From: Tannerella sp.
GTDB taxonomy: Bacteria; Bacteroidota; Bacteroidia; Bacteroidales; Tannerellaceae
Assembly: GCA_031272655.1 (NCBI GenBank)
Contig: JAISTJ010000169.1
Coordinates: forward strand, 1-24,287
Reading direction: 5' to 3'
DNA length: 24,287 nt
Part shown: positions 1-7,803 of the stretch, one piece after another
How the letters are laid out: the number at the start of each line of letters is the position of its first letter
Position numbering within the stretch: the first letter of the stretch is position 1
Notes under the pieces: generated by a model
Seen by the model: the letters and a program-made list of their open reading frames with translations, nothing else
What the model was told of the DNA's origin: nothing
Database searches by the model: none
Made by a program: the position numbers and the translations under genes

Positions 1-1875
1 AAACATGAATGTGGAGTGGCAATGGTGAGGCTGCTGAAGCCGCTCGAATACTATCAGGAGAAGTACGGGACGTGGATGTATGCGCTCAACAAACTCTATC
101 TGCTGATGGAAAAGCAGCACAATCGCGGGCAGGAAGGCGCCGGTCTCGCGTGCGTCAAGATTGTCGCCAAACCGGGTGAGGAATATATGTTTCGCGAGAG
201 GGCTACCGGCACAAGCGCGATAACGGACATCTTCAGAGCCGTTTACCGCAACTTCAAGCACGTGCCGTCGGGCTTGCTCAAAGACCCTGCCTACGCGAGC
301 GCCAAACTGCCTTTCGCCGGCGAACTCTATATGGGACACCTGCGCTACAGCACCACCGGCAAGTCGGGACTCGCTTATATTCACCCCTTTATGCGCAGAA
401 GCAACTGGCGGGCGCGCAACCTCGCGCTCTGCGGTAACTTCAACATGACCAACGTCAACGAGATATTTCACGACCTCACACTCACCGGTCAGCACCCGCG
501 ACACTTTGCCGACACCTATTTCATCCTCGAACAACTCGGACATCGCTTAGACCGCGAAGCAGAGCGCCTTTTCCGCAAGTACGAAGACGAAGGCCTTAAG
601 AATATGGACATTACGCAGGCGATAGAGCATAACATCGACCTGTCGAAAGTCATCGAGAAGACCGCCCTGACATGGGACGGCGGGTACGTCATCTGCGGCG
701 TAACCGGCAGCGGCGAAGCCTTCACCCTGCGCGACCCGTGGGGCATACGCACCGCCTTCCGCTATGCCGACGACGAAATAATCATCATCGCCTCCGAAAG
801 ACCTGTCATACAGACCGTTATGAACGTGCCGATAGACGAGATACACGAGATAGAGCGCGGCGAGGCGGTGATTATCAACAGCAAGGGCGAATTGTCTCTC
901 AAACAGGTACTTCCGCAGAAAGAACTGAAAGCCTGCTCTTTCGAGAGAATATACTTCTCGCGGGGAAGCGACATCGACATCTACCGCGAGCGTAAAAAAT
1001 TAGGCGAGAACCTCGTTGAGCCTATCCTGCAAAAGATTGATTACGACATAGATAACACTGTTTTCTCGTTCATCCCCAACACCGCCGAGGTTGCTTATTA
1101 CGGGATGCTCGAAGGTCTGCAAAAATACTTGGACACGCTGAAAACCAAGCAGATAATCGAGCGCAACGGCAGCATCACGCCGGACGAGATAAAAAGCATC
1201 CTCTCGCAACGCATCCGCAGCGAGAAGGTGGCGCTCAAAGACATCAAACTGCGCACGTTCATCGCCGAGACCAACAACCGCAACGACCTCGCCGCCCACG
1301 TCTATGACATCACCTACGGCAGCATCCGCGCGGGCATAGACAACCTCGTGGCGATAGACGACAGTATTGTGCGCGGTACTACGCTGAAACAGAGCATCAT
1401 AAGCATCCTCGACCGCCTTAACCCCCGCAAAATCATCTTCGTATCGTCGTCGCCCCAAATCCGTTACCCCGACTACTACGGCATCGACATGTCCACCATG
1501 AACCAGTTCATCGCGTTCAAGGCGGCGATAGAACTGCTCAAAGAGCGCGACCGCGAAGACGTCATCATGGACGCCTATCATAAGGCTAAGAAACAGCATA
1601 TTGTGGCAGGCTCGCCCGCTATAAACTATGTTAAGGACGTCTATGAGCCGTTCACCGACGCCGACATATCCAACAAGATGGCGCAGATGCTCAGCGGTCC
1701 GGAGATACGGGCGAAGGTAGAGATTGTCTATCAGACGCTTGCGGGTCTGCATGCCGCCTGCCCCAACCATCCGGGCGACTGGTATTTTTCGGGCGACTAT
1801 CCCACTCCGGGCGGCGTCCGCATGGTCAATCAGGCGTTTATCAACTATATGGAAGAAGAATATTTAAAATCCTAA
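1..1875 (+). CDS. purF: Amidophosphoribosyltransferase (PurF family), 5' end outside the window
   Basis: Family role: transfers glutamine-derived ammonia to PRPP to make 5-phosphoribosylamine, the first step of purine synthesis, in the cytoplasm. The frame is open from base 1 and reads KHECGVAM, so the start lies just upstream. The GTG at 16 is internal and would remove the catalytic cysteine. The Cys at bases 10-12 fits the N-terminal nucleophile of the class II glutamine amidotransferase domain. Further glutaminase signatures follow: NRGQEGAG, GHLRYSTTG and LCGNFN. The C-terminal half holds ERIYFSRGSDIDIYRERKKLG-type sequence and the PRPP loop VAIDDSIVRGTT (bases 1348-1383). The visible part is 624 residues, longer than the roughly 500 of E. 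coli PurF, and matches the long Bacteroides-type paralogue as I remember it. carA follows after 7 bp, so the two are probably one operon. A genome of this group may hold a second, shorter PurF, so the exact role is inferred. Confidence 0.93.
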   Translation, partial: KHECGVAMVRLLKPLEYYQEKYGTWMYALNKLYLLMEKQHNRGQEGAGLACVKIVAKPGEEYMFRERATGTSAITDIFRAVYRNFKHVPSGLLKDPAYASAKLPFAGELYMGHLRYSTTGKSGLAYIHPFMRRSNWRARNLALCGNFNMTNVNEIFHDLTLTGQHPRHFADTYFILEQLGHRLDREAERLFRKYEDEGLKNMDITQAIEHNIDLSKVIEKTALTWDGGYVICGVTGSGEAFTLRDPWGIRTAFRYADDEIIIIASERPVIQTVMNVPIDEIHEIERGEAVIINSKGELSLKQVLPQKELKACSFERIYFSRGSDIDIYRERKKLGENLVEPILQKIDYDIDNTVFSFIPNTAEVAYYGMLEGLQKYLDTLKTKQIIERNGSITPDEIKSILSQRIRSEKVALKDIKLRTFIAETNNRNDLAAHVYDITYGSIRAGIDNLVAIDDSIVRGTTLKQSIISILDRLNPRKIIFVSSSPQIRYPDYYGIDMSTMNQFIAFKAAIELLKERDREDVIMDAYHKAKKQHIVAGSPAINYVKDVYEPFTDADISNKMAQMLSGPEIRAKVEIVYQTLAGLHAACPNHPGDWYFSGDYPTPGGVRMVNQAFINYMEEEYLKS

Positions 1876-1882
1876 TATACAG

Positions 1883-3028
1883 ATGAGTTTAACAAAAGCG
1901 ACATTAATACTTGAGGACGGAAGCCGCTACGAGGGCTACTCCTTCGGCGCCGAGCGCGACGCTGCCGGCGAGGTGGTCTTCAACACCGCGATGAGCGGCT
2001 ACCCCGAAAGCCTCACCGACCCCTCGTATGCAGGGCAGATGATGGTTCTCACCTATCCGCTGATAGGCAACTACGGCGCGCCCGTCCGCACGCTGCTCGA
2101 CAACGGCGTCTCGCGCTTCATGGAAAGCGAGCGCATACATGTCGAGGCAATGATAATAAGCGACTACAGTTACGAGTGCAGTCACTGGAACGCCGAGACG
2201 ACGCTCTCCGACTGGCTTCGCAGCGAAAACATACCCGGCTTGTGCGGTATCGACACCCGCGCCCTGACCAAACGCTTGCGCGAGAGGGGGGTGATGATGG
2301 GGAGGATAGAAGTTGGCAGCGGAGAGACTGGCGGCGGCGTGGAGACTGACGGCTTCACTCCAAGTGAAGCCGTCAGTAACGTCAGTAACGTACACGCGTC
2401 GGTTTATTCCTCCATCAACTACGTCAACGAGGTTTCCTGCAAGGAGGTCATCACCTACAACGCCTCGCCGACGCGCCGTAAGGTGGTATTAGTCGATTGC
2501 GGCGTGAAGCACAACATCATCCGCTGCCTCAGCAAGCGCGACCTGACCGTCATCCGCGTCCCGTGGGACTACGACTTCAACACTCTTGACTACGACGGCT
2601 TGTTCATCAGCAACGGACCGGGCGACCCCGACACCTGCGACGCCGCCGTCCAAAACATACGCCGCGCCTTAGACGGTACGAAGCCAATCTGCGGCATCTG
2701 CATGGGCAACCAACTGCTTGCCAAAGCCGGCGGCGCCACGATATACAAACTAAAATACGGACATCGCAGCCATAATCAGCCCGTCCGTCAGGCAGGCACC
2801 AACCGCTGCTACATCACCTCGCAGAACCATGGCTACGCCGTTGACAACGCCACCCTCGGCGCCGACTGGGAACCCCTCTTCATCAACATGAACGATGGCA
2901 CTAACGAAGGCATCCGCCACCGCACAAAACCCTTCTTCTCGTCGCAGTTTCACCCCGAAGCCAGCAGCGGTCCCACCGACACCGAGTTCATCTTCGACAT
3001 GTTCGCCGAGATGGTCGTTAAAAATTAA
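1883..3028 (+). CDS. carA: Carbamoyl-phosphate synthase small subunit
   Basis: Family role: the glutaminase subunit of carbamoyl-phosphate synthase. It passes ammonia to CarB for arginine and pyrimidine synthesis. The protein has 381 residues, normal for the family. The N-terminal CPSase small-chain domain opens with LEDGSRYEGYSFGA and contains VVFNTAMSGYPESLTDPSYAGQ. The class I glutamine amidotransferase domain has the nucleophile Cys273 in GICMGNQ and His357/Glu359 in FHPEA, so the triad is intact. The linker near residues 140-175 is unusual: it holds an 11-codon perfect DNA palindrome and two VSN repeats (see the repeat entry). The gene lies 7 bp after the PurF-family gene and shows no promoter of its own. 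carB is not next to it; a separate promoter and mdh follow. Confidence 0.96.
   Translation: MSLTKATLILEDGSRYEGYSFGAERDAAGEVVFNTAMSGYPESLTDPSYAGQMMVLTYPLIGNYGAPVRTLLDNGVSRFMESERIHVEAMIISDYSYECSHWNAETTLSDWLRSENIPGLCGIDTRALTKRLRERGVMMGRIEVGSGETGGGVETDGFTPSEAVSNVSNVHASVYSSINYVNEVSCKEVITYNASPTRRKVVLVDCGVKHNIIRCLSKRDLTVIRVPWDYDFNTLDYDGLFISNGPGDPDTCDAAVQNIRRALDGTKPICGICMGNQLLAKAGGATIYKLKYGHRSHNQPVRQAGTNRCYITSQNHGYAVDNATLGADWEPLFINMNDGTNEGIRHRTKPFFSSQFHPEASSGPTDTEFIFDMFAEMVVKN
2345..2388. repeat. In-frame palindrome plus 9-bp tandem repeat inside carA
   Basis: ACTGACGGCTTCACT (2345-2359) and its exact reverse complement AGTGAAGCCGTCAGT (2363-2377) flank a 3-base loop, CCA. The 33 bases start on a codon boundary and encode exactly 11 codons. 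The right arm runs straight into a tandem duplication of CGTCAGTAA (2371-2379 and 2380-2388), which gives a repeated VSN in the protein. The position corresponds to the linker between the N-terminal and glutaminase domains of CarA. That it is an inserted mobile palindromic element is inferred; no second copy occurs in this window. Confidence 0.85.
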
Positions 3029-3046
3029 GTTTTTTCAGTCATAGTT

Positions 3047-3076
3047 TTGACGTTATCATAAAAATATGTACCTTTG
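3047..3076 (+). promoter_or_regulatory. Bacteroidetes-type promoter of mdh
   Basis: TTG at 3047-3049, 19 nt spacer, then TACCTTTG at 3069-3076, matching the known Bacteroidetes TTG / TAnnTTTG pattern. It lies 27 nt upstream of the chosen mdh ATG, in the gap after carA. It overlaps an in-frame TTG at 3074, which rules that codon out as the mdh start. Confidence 0.8.
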
Positions 3077-3103
3077 TGGTCTGAATTTAAATTATATAAT
3101 ATT

Positions 3104-4048
3104 ATGTCAAAAGTAACAGTTATTGGCGCGGGCAATGTTGGAGCAACCTGCGCCGACGTTCTTGCCAAACGTAATGCGGCATCGGATATCGTATTAATAG
3201 ATATCAAAGAGGGAGTATCGGAAGGAAAAGCCATCGACATTATGCAGACGGCGTCGCTGACGGGAGTTGGCGTGCGTGTGAGCGGCGTAACGAATGATTA
3301 CGCGGCAACTGCGGGTTCGGATGTGGTTATAATCACGTCGGGGATACCTCGCAAGCCGGGTATGACGCGCGAAGAGTTGATAGGCACAAATGCGGGCATC
3401 GTTAAAGCGGTGGTAGGCAGTGCATTAAAGTACTCGCCGGAGGCAGTGCTGATAATCGTCAGCAACCCTATGGACGCGATGTGCTACCTTACGGCAAAGA
3501 TTTCCGGTTTGCCGCGCAACAGGGTGTTAGGTCAGGGCGGCGCGTTAGACAGTTCGCGCTTCAAGTACTATCTCAGTCAGGCTTTGGGCGCCAATCCGTT
3601 GGACGTAGAGGCGACGGTGATAGGCGGTCATGGCGACACTACTATGGTGCCGTTGACGTCGTTAGCTACATGTAAAGGCGTACCGGTGAGCGGGTTGCTG
3701 CCGAAAGAGAAGTTAGACGAGGTAGTAGCTGCAACAAAGGTAGGCGGCGCAACGCTGACGGGCTTGCTTGGGACGTCGGCATGGTATGCTCCGGGCGCTG
3801 CTTCGGCGTTCATGGCGGAGGCTATTATCAACGACGCCAAGCGCGTATTACCGTGCTGTGCGCTGCTCGAAGGCGAGTATGGCGAGAGCGACCTGGCGAT
3901 AGGCGTGCCGGTAGTACTCGGCAAGGGCGGCTGGGAGAAGGTTGTTGACTTCCCGCTCAGCGACGAGGAAAAAGTAGCCTTCAAAGCCTCTGCCGACGCT
4001 ACGCGCAAGGTCAATCAGGTTTTGAAAGACAGCGGATTGGTAAAGTAA
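3104..4048 (+). CDS. mdh: Malate dehydrogenase (LDH-like type)
   Basis: Family role: NAD-dependent interconversion of malate and oxaloacetate in the cytoplasm; in anaerobic Bacteroidetes this feeds the reductive branch to fumarate and succinate. The protein has 314 residues from ATG 3104, typical of the LDH-like MDH group. It opens with the Rossmann motif GAGNVGA (residues 8-14), followed by the adenine-ribose-binding Asp in VLIDIKEG. Substrate arginines are Arg83 and Arg89 in IPRKPGMTRE, and the catalytic His176 lies in GGHGDT. The arginine-containing PRKPGMTR loop favours malate over lactate dehydrogenase. An upstream TTG at 3074 would add 10 residues but sits inside the promoter -7 box, so ATG 3104 is preferred. 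A strong terminator follows, so the gene is probably monocistronic. Confidence 0.96.
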   Translation: MSKVTVIGAGNVGATCADVLAKRNAASDIVLIDIKEGVSEGKAIDIMQTASLTGVGVRVSGVTNDYAATAGSDVVIITSGIPRKPGMTREELIGTNAGIVKAVVGSALKYSPEAVLIIVSNPMDAMCYLTAKISGLPRNRVLGQGGALDSSRFKYYLSQALGANPLDVEATVIGGHGDTTMVPLTSLATCKGVPVSGLLPKEKLDEVVAATKVGGATLTGLLGTSAWYAPGAASAFMAEAIINDAKRVLPCCALLEGEYGESDLAIGVPVVLGKGGWEKVVDFPLSDEEKVAFKASADATRKVNQVLKDSGLVK

Positions 4049-4076
4049 TCAATTGAAATTTTCAGAGGATCCATTG

Positions 4077-4119
4077 CCCTCTCGACGAAATAAATGTTTC
4101 GCCGAGAGGGATTTTTTTT
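4077..4119 (+). terminator. Rho-independent terminator after mdh
   Basis: CCCTCTCG (4077-4084) pairs with CGAGAGGG (4103-4110). The stem continues inward with CGAAA/TTTCG, one mismatch between the two parts. A run of eight T follows (4112-4119). It begins 28 bp after the mdh stop. Confidence 0.92.
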
Positions 4120-4252
4120 GAACATTTTGAGAAAGCAACGTTGAAATCCTGTTTCAGGGGGCGCTTTTTAGTTAAAGTAAATGGACACAAAGTAAGAGAA
4201 TATTATTGATCTGTTTAGTTCATTAATATATTCGCCAAAATATCGCCAAAAA

Positions 4253-4298
4253 CAAAAAATAAAAAGCACTAACTATCTGATATACAGATATTTAGCGC
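4253..4298 (-). terminator. Probable terminator of the tRNA-Arg transcript
   Basis: On the minus strand GCGCTAA-a-TATCTG, a 5-nt loop, CAGATA-g-TTAGTGC form a two-part stem (4266-4298) with one mismatch and one G-T pair. A T-rich tract follows (4253-4265 read in reverse). It lies 9 nt past the tRNA 3' end. The rest of the gap back to the mdh terminator (4120-4252) is AT-rich and shows no gene. Confidence 0.65.
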
Positions 4299-4307
4299 CA
4301 ATCAAAG

Positions 4308-4379
4308 TAGTCCCGCCGGGAATCGAACCCGGATTTAAAGTTTAGGAAACTTCCGTTCTATCCATTGAACTACAGAACC
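4308..4379 (-). tRNA. tRNA-Arg (anticodon CCT)
   Basis: The minus strand folds as a cloverleaf of 72 nt without CCA. The acceptor GGTTCTG pairs with CGGGACT using several G-T pairs. The D-stem is GTTC/GAAC. The anticodon stem GAAGT/ACTTT encloses loop TTCCTAA with anticodon CCT, which reads AGG. The T-arm is CCGGG-TTCGATT-CCCGG. The discriminator is A and no CCA is encoded. No clear promoter sits directly in front, so it may be transcribed with the fMet tRNA 170 bp upstream. Confidence 0.93.
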
Positions 4380-4388
4380 GCTGTTGAA

Positions 4389-4423
4389 GTTTAAAGTTTC
4401 AAGTTTAAGGTTTAAAGTTTGAC
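4389..4423. repeat. Five tandem 7-bp repeats between two tRNA genes
   Basis: GTTTAAA, GTTTCAA, GTTTAAG, GTTTAAA, GTTTGAC follow one another without gaps, each GTTT plus three variable bases. The array starts 9 bp outside the 5' end of tRNA-Arg. No function is visible. Confidence 0.85.
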
Positions 4424-4438
4424 GTTCCGGATTTTGGG

Positions 4439-4474
4439 TTTCAAGTGAGACCCTAATTTCAAGTGAACCCCTAA
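4439..4474. repeat. Two tandem 18-bp repeats
   Basis: TTTCAAGTGAGACCCTAA (4439-4456) is followed directly by TTTCAAGTGAACCCCTAA (4457-4474), with two differences. A short pyrimidine-rich tract containing AATTCTC twice follows (near 4485-4502). No gene fits between the tRNAs. Confidence 0.85.
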
Positions 4475-4549
4475 CTCTCCACTCTTAATTCTCAATTCTC
4501 AAAATCTTCCTATTACAAAAAGAGCCGCCAAAAAAAGCGACCCCCTTAG

Positions 4550-4621
<72 letters not shown>

Positions 4622-4645
4622 ATATATCTTTCCTTAAACGGGCTG

Positions 4646-4676
4646 CAAAGGTAAGAACTTTTTTGATAAAATCCAA
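4646..4676 (-). promoter_or_regulatory. Promoter of the tRNA-fMet / tRNA-Arg transcript
   Basis: On the minus strand TTG (4676-4674), 20 nt spacer, then TACCTTTG (4653-4646). It ends 24 nt before the tRNA-fMet 5' end. It lies in the 102-bp gap downstream of the pseudouridine synthase gene. Confidence 0.8.
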
Positions 4677-4723
4677 ATTTTCCGCAATCTTTTTGGTTTT
4701 TACGTTTTATTATACAAAAATTA

Positions 4724-5407
4724 TCATACCGATTGCGTCAAAAAAGCCCAAAGGTTATCTTGCGGTGGCTCGGCGGTTATTGAAATTTCCTGCTTCGAGA
4801 CGGGATGTACGAATTGCAGATTGCGAGCGTGAAGGCTGATGCCGCCATCAGGATTGGAGCGTCGGGAACCGTATTTCAGATCTCCCTTGACGGGAAAACC
4901 GATTTTTGCCAACTGAGCGCGTATCTGATGATGGCGACCGGTCTCAAGCGCTATTTCAAACAGACTGTAACGGTCTGAATTTGAGATGATTCTATAATGA
5001 AGAACAGCTTTCTTGGAGTTGGGTTGCTCCGAGTCGTAAGCGAACGATTTGTTTTGCTTCTCGTTGCGCACAAGCCAATGTGTAAGAGTGCCGCTGTCAT
5101 CGCAAGGTATTGATGGATTTTTATCCACTATTGCCCAATAAGTCTTTTTGATTTTACCGTCACGAAACATCTCATTGAGGCGTGCCAAAGCTTTACTTGT
5201 CCGCGCAAACAGCACAACGCCGGTTACCGGACGGTCTAAGCGGTGCGCCACGCCAACAAACACATTCCCCGGCTTGGCATATTTTTCCTTCAGATATGCT
5301 TTGAGTGTGTCTGCAAGCGGCTCATCGCCCGTTTTGTCGCCCTGCACTATCTCGTGGCAGGTCTTATTCACCGCAATTAGATGATTATCCTCAAAAATAA
5401 CATCCAT
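4724..5407 (-). CDS. RluA-family RNA pseudouridine synthase, no S4 domain
   Basis: Family role: converts specific uridines in rRNA or tRNA to pseudouridine in the cytoplasm. The 227-residue protein is a bare catalytic domain. It opens at once with IFEDNHLIAVNKT and lacks the N-terminal S4 RNA-binding domain of RluC and RluD. The active-site motif HRLDRPVTG spans residues 55-63 with the catalytic Asp58. ALETGRHHQIRAQLAKIG near the C-terminus is the second family signature. The size and the lack of S4 resemble RluA or TruC-like members; the target RNA cannot be read from sequence. The start lies 12 bp after the fabG stop, so it is probably the second gene of a fabG operon. Confidence 0.9.
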   Translation of the reverse strand: MDVIFEDNHLIAVNKTCHEIVQGDKTGDEPLADTLKAYLKEKYAKPGNVFVGVAHRLDRPVTGVVLFARTSKALARLNEMFRDGKIKKTYWAIVDKNPSIPCDDSGTLTHWLVRNEKQNKSFAYDSEQPNSKKAVLHYRIISNSDRYSLFEIALETGRHHQIRAQLAKIGFPVKGDLKYGSRRSNPDGGISLHARNLQFVHPVSKQEISITAEPPQDNLWAFLTQSV

Positions 5408-5419
5408 CTATCAACTCAT

Positions 5420-6166
5420 TTAAGTGTTCATCCCGCCGCAGCAATGGATGACCTGCCCCGTAACGTATCCTGACAGGTCGGAAGCGAGGAAGAGAGCTAC
5501 TTTTGCCACATCTTCGGGCGTGCCGCCGCGACGCAGGGGGATTGTTTTCTCCCATTCTTCGCGCACTTTTTCGGGTAGTGCGGCCGTCATGTCGGTGATA
5601 ATGAAGCCCGGAGCGATGGCATTGGCGCGGATGCCGCGTGAGCCTAACTCTTTGGCGACCGACTTAGCCAAACCTATCATCCCTGCCTTTGAAGCCGAAT
5701 AGTTTGCCTGCCCCGCATTGCCGGACACACCTACTACCGACGCCATATTGATGATGCTGCCCGCTTTCTGCTTCATCATCACCGGCGTAACGGCATGGAT
5801 GAAGTTGAAAGCCGACTTGAGATTGACATTGATGACAGCATCCCATTGCAGTTCGGTCATGCGCAGCATTAGTCCGTCGCGTGTGATACCCGCGTTATTT
5901 ACCAGAATATCAATGCTTCCGAAGTCTTTCTGAACCTCTTCGACGGTCTTGTGAGCCTCGTCAAAGATGGATGCGTTGGAAGCGTAACCTTTAGCTTTCA
6001 CGCCGTAAGCAGCTATCTCGGCTTCGGTAGCCTTGCCGCTCTCGTCTATTGTCAGGTCGGTAAATGCGATGTTCGCCCCTTCGGAAGCGAATTTGAGCGC
6101 GATAGCTTTTCCTATGCCTCGCGCAGCGCCCGTTATCAGCGCAGTCTTGTTCTGTAAAAGTGTCAT
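5420..6166 (-). CDS. fabG: 3-oxoacyl-ACP reductase
   Basis: Family role: NADPH-dependent reduction of 3-ketoacyl-ACP in fatty-acid elongation. The 248-residue classical short-chain dehydrogenase has the cofactor motif TGAARGIG (12-19) and NNAG (90-93). The tetrad is Asn115, Ser143, Tyr156 and Lys160 (YSASK). The C-terminus GGMNT is close to that of typical FabG, which favours FabG over other SDR enzymes. It has its own promoter in the 65-bp gap after the KAS III gene and is followed after 12 bp by the pseudouridine synthase. Placement beside a KAS III gene supports a role in acyl-chain synthesis, but whether this is the housekeeping copy is not known. Confidence 0.93.
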   Translation of the reverse strand: MTLLQNKTALITGAARGIGKAIALKFASEGANIAFTDLTIDESGKATEAEIAAYGVKAKGYASNASIFDEAHKTVEEVQKDFGSIDILVNNAGITRDGLMLRMTELQWDAVINVNLKSAFNFIHAVTPVMMKQKAGSIINMASVVGVSGNAGQANYSASKAGMIGLAKSVAKELGSRGIRANAIAPGFIITDMTAALPEKVREEWEKTIPLRRGGTPEDVAKVALFLASDLSGYVTGQVIHCCGGMNT

Positions 6167-6186
6167 TGTTTACTTGAATTTTTCGG

Positions 6187-6217
6187 CAAAATTACATGAA
6201 ATATTATAAAAAACCAA
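6187..6217 (-). promoter_or_regulatory. Promoter of fabG
   Basis: On the minus strand TTG (6217-6215), 20 nt spacer, then TAATTTTG (6194-6187), 20 nt before the fabG ATG at 6166. It separates transcription of fabG from the upstream tetR-fabH pair, at least in part. Confidence 0.75.
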
Positions 6218-6231
6218 ACTTAACGTAAAAA

Positions 6232-7179
6232 TTAAATCCTAATCAGGCAAGCACCTGCCGAGTAGCCGCCTCCGAAGACGCTGATGCAGACAAGGTCTCC
6301 TTTGCGGAATCTGGGGCGGTTTTGCGCGAAAACGAGGGCGCAACTTGCCGATCCCGTGTTGCCTAACTCTTCGATATTGCTTAGCACCTTTTCTTCGGGA
6401 AGGCGGAGGTTGGAGGCTATGTTCTTAAGTATCCGCAGATTAGCCTGATGGCCAATGAAATATGCCATATCATCGAAAGTATAACCTTGATGCGAAAGCA
6501 GCCGACGCGCATTGTCAGGCATGATAGTACAGGCGCGGACAAAGACATCCTTGCCTTCGGGCATGCTGATTCCCCCGTCGCGCGGGCGCAGTTGTATTCC
6601 TTCCGGTCCCTTGCCGGTGCAACCGAGCGCTTCGGTATAAACCTCAAGTATCTCGCAGTCGTTTTCGCTCACGCGTACATTAGATAAAAAGAATGCTACG
6701 GCGGCGTCGCCCCAGAGGTGTCCTGCCTTAAAATCGTTTTCGTTGCTGTAGGCGCTGTTTTTGTCGCCCCCGATGATGAGCGCCTTATGCGCCTTACCCA
6801 TAGCGAAATAGCCCTCAACAACTTCCAACGCATTTGAGAATGAAGAACATGCAGAAGACATCATAAATGCCTTTGCTCCTTCAATCTTGAACTCCCGCTG
6901 CACAACATGCGCCGCCGTCCCCACCGTATCGAAAGGCGAGTAGGTGGAAGAGATTATCAAGTCCACATCCCTTATATCGTAAGGGAGCGAGGGCAGCGTG
7001 TTGCGAACCGCCTGAAGGCTCATAGTATTTACATTTTCGTCTGCACGCGCCCGCGATCGTGTCCTGATGCCGGTGCGCTGAACTATCCATTCGTCCGTAA
7101 GTCCCGCAATTTCAGCAAAATGCTCGTTTGTAACCCTCTCTTCGGGGATATAGTACCCCGTTGCGTTAATATACATCAT
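6232..7179 (-). CDS. fabH: Beta-ketoacyl-ACP synthase III-like (KAS III)
   Basis: Family role: condenses an acyl-CoA with malonyl-ACP to start fatty-acid or related chains. The 315-residue protein has the thiolase fold and the full KAS III triad: Cys111 in SSACSSF, His244 in IGHQANLRIL and Asn274 in LGNTGSAS. The C-terminal FGGGYSAGA is also typical. The nucleophile context is SACSSF rather than the common ACAGF, so the starter substrate may differ from acetyl-CoA; this is inferred. Housekeeping fabH in this group usually sits beside rpmF and era as I remember it, so this may be a second copy. The ATG overlaps the tetR stop as ATGA, which implies translational coupling; a second ATG follows immediately. 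Confidence 0.87.
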   Translation of the reverse strand: MMYINATGYYIPEERVTNEHFAEIAGLTDEWIVQRTGIRTRSRARADENVNTMSLQAVRNTLPSLPYDIRDVDLIISSTYSPFDTVGTAAHVVQREFKIEGAKAFMMSSACSSFSNALEVVEGYFAMGKAHKALIIGGDKNSAYSNENDFKAGHLWGDAAVAFFLSNVRVSENDCEILEVYTEALGCTGKGPEGIQLRPRDGGISMPEGKDVFVRACTIMPDNARRLLSHQGYTFDDMAYFIGHQANLRILKNIASNLRLPEEKVLSNIEELGNTGSASCALVFAQNRPRFRKGDLVCISVFGGGYSAGACLIRI

Positions 7180-7772
7180 TTTTTTCTTCTTATACCGTTA
7201 AATATCAGATTAATAACTGTTTCTTTTTGATGAGCCAGCGAATCGGGAGTATCACCCAGCAACCCGCGTATATACGGCACTTCAAGCCCTTTCAAAGAGT
7301 AATGGATGATGAGCGCCGTCATCTCCGGATCTTCCATCGTGAAAATACCTTCGTCTAACCCGCTGTTGAGAATCTTCTTTATCAGCGCAATCTCTTGTAA
7401 ATTATAGCCTTTGCGCACTTTGGCAACGTTCCAGCTGTCATGGAAAAAGTTCGCTCGAAGCGAGCCGTTGCGTGTAACCGCTTCTTTGAACGCCTCAAGC
7501 CGAGTATAAATAAACTCTATCAGCTTCTCGTCAGCCGGAAGATCTTGTTTTTCAACCGCTTCAAGCATATTATACAAGCGTTCCATCTCATTTTCAATCA
7601 CTACTGACGAAATCTCCGCCTTACTTTTGAAATACATGTACAGCGTGCGGCGTCCCTTCTTGGATGCCGCAGCAATATCGTTCATCGTAGTGCGCGCAAT
7701 ACCTTTGCGTGCGAATACCCGTCTCGCTGCGTCAATCAGCAATTCCCTTGTTCTAACCTTAATATCAGACAT
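7176..7772 (-). CDS. TetR-family transcriptional regulator
   Basis: Family role: dimeric DNA-binding repressor released by a small ligand. The 198-residue protein has a TetR N-terminal helix-turn-helix at about residues 8-56: ELLIDAARRVFARKGIARTT, then MNDIAAASKKGRRTLYMYFKSK. The rest is an all-alpha ligand domain with no assignable specificity. It is first in a pair with the KAS III gene, joined by a 4-nt ATGA overlap, so it likely controls that gene and itself. By analogy with FadR- or FabR-like TetR proteins the ligand may be an acyl compound, but nothing in the sequence proves it. The promoter is in the AT-rich gap shared with the divergent lipoprotein gene. Confidence 0.9.
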   Translation of the reverse strand: MSDIKVRTRELLIDAARRVFARKGIARTTMNDIAAASKKGRRTLYMYFKSKAEISSVVIENEMERLYNMLEAVEKQDLPADEKLIEFIYTRLEAFKEAVTRNGSLRANFFHDSWNVAKVRKGYNLQEIALIKKILNSGLDEGIFTMEDPEMTALIIHYSLKGLEVPYIRGLLGDTPDSLAHQKETVINLIFNGIRRKK

Positions 7773-7803
7773 ATTTAATGCACATTTAATTTGAATTTGT
7801 GCG

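Noticed and set aside
1000..1770. Long minus-strand open frame inside the PurF-family gene
   Set aside because: It is a shadow of GC-rich codon use in the real gene; it has no recognisable domain, promoter or plausible start.
3074..3103. Upstream TTG start for malate dehydrogenase
   Set aside because: The TTG is part of the promoter -7 box and would not be transcribed; ATG 3104 gives the usual MDH N-terminus.
4389..4474. CRISPR-like reading of the tandem repeats between the tRNAs
   Set aside because: Units are 7 and 18 bp and directly adjacent, with no spacers and no cas gene.
7773..7803. Operator dyad around TTTGTGCGCAAA in front of tetR
   Set aside because: Only the central TGCGCA is symmetrical and the flanks mismatch, so it is not distinguishable from chance in AT-rich DNA.
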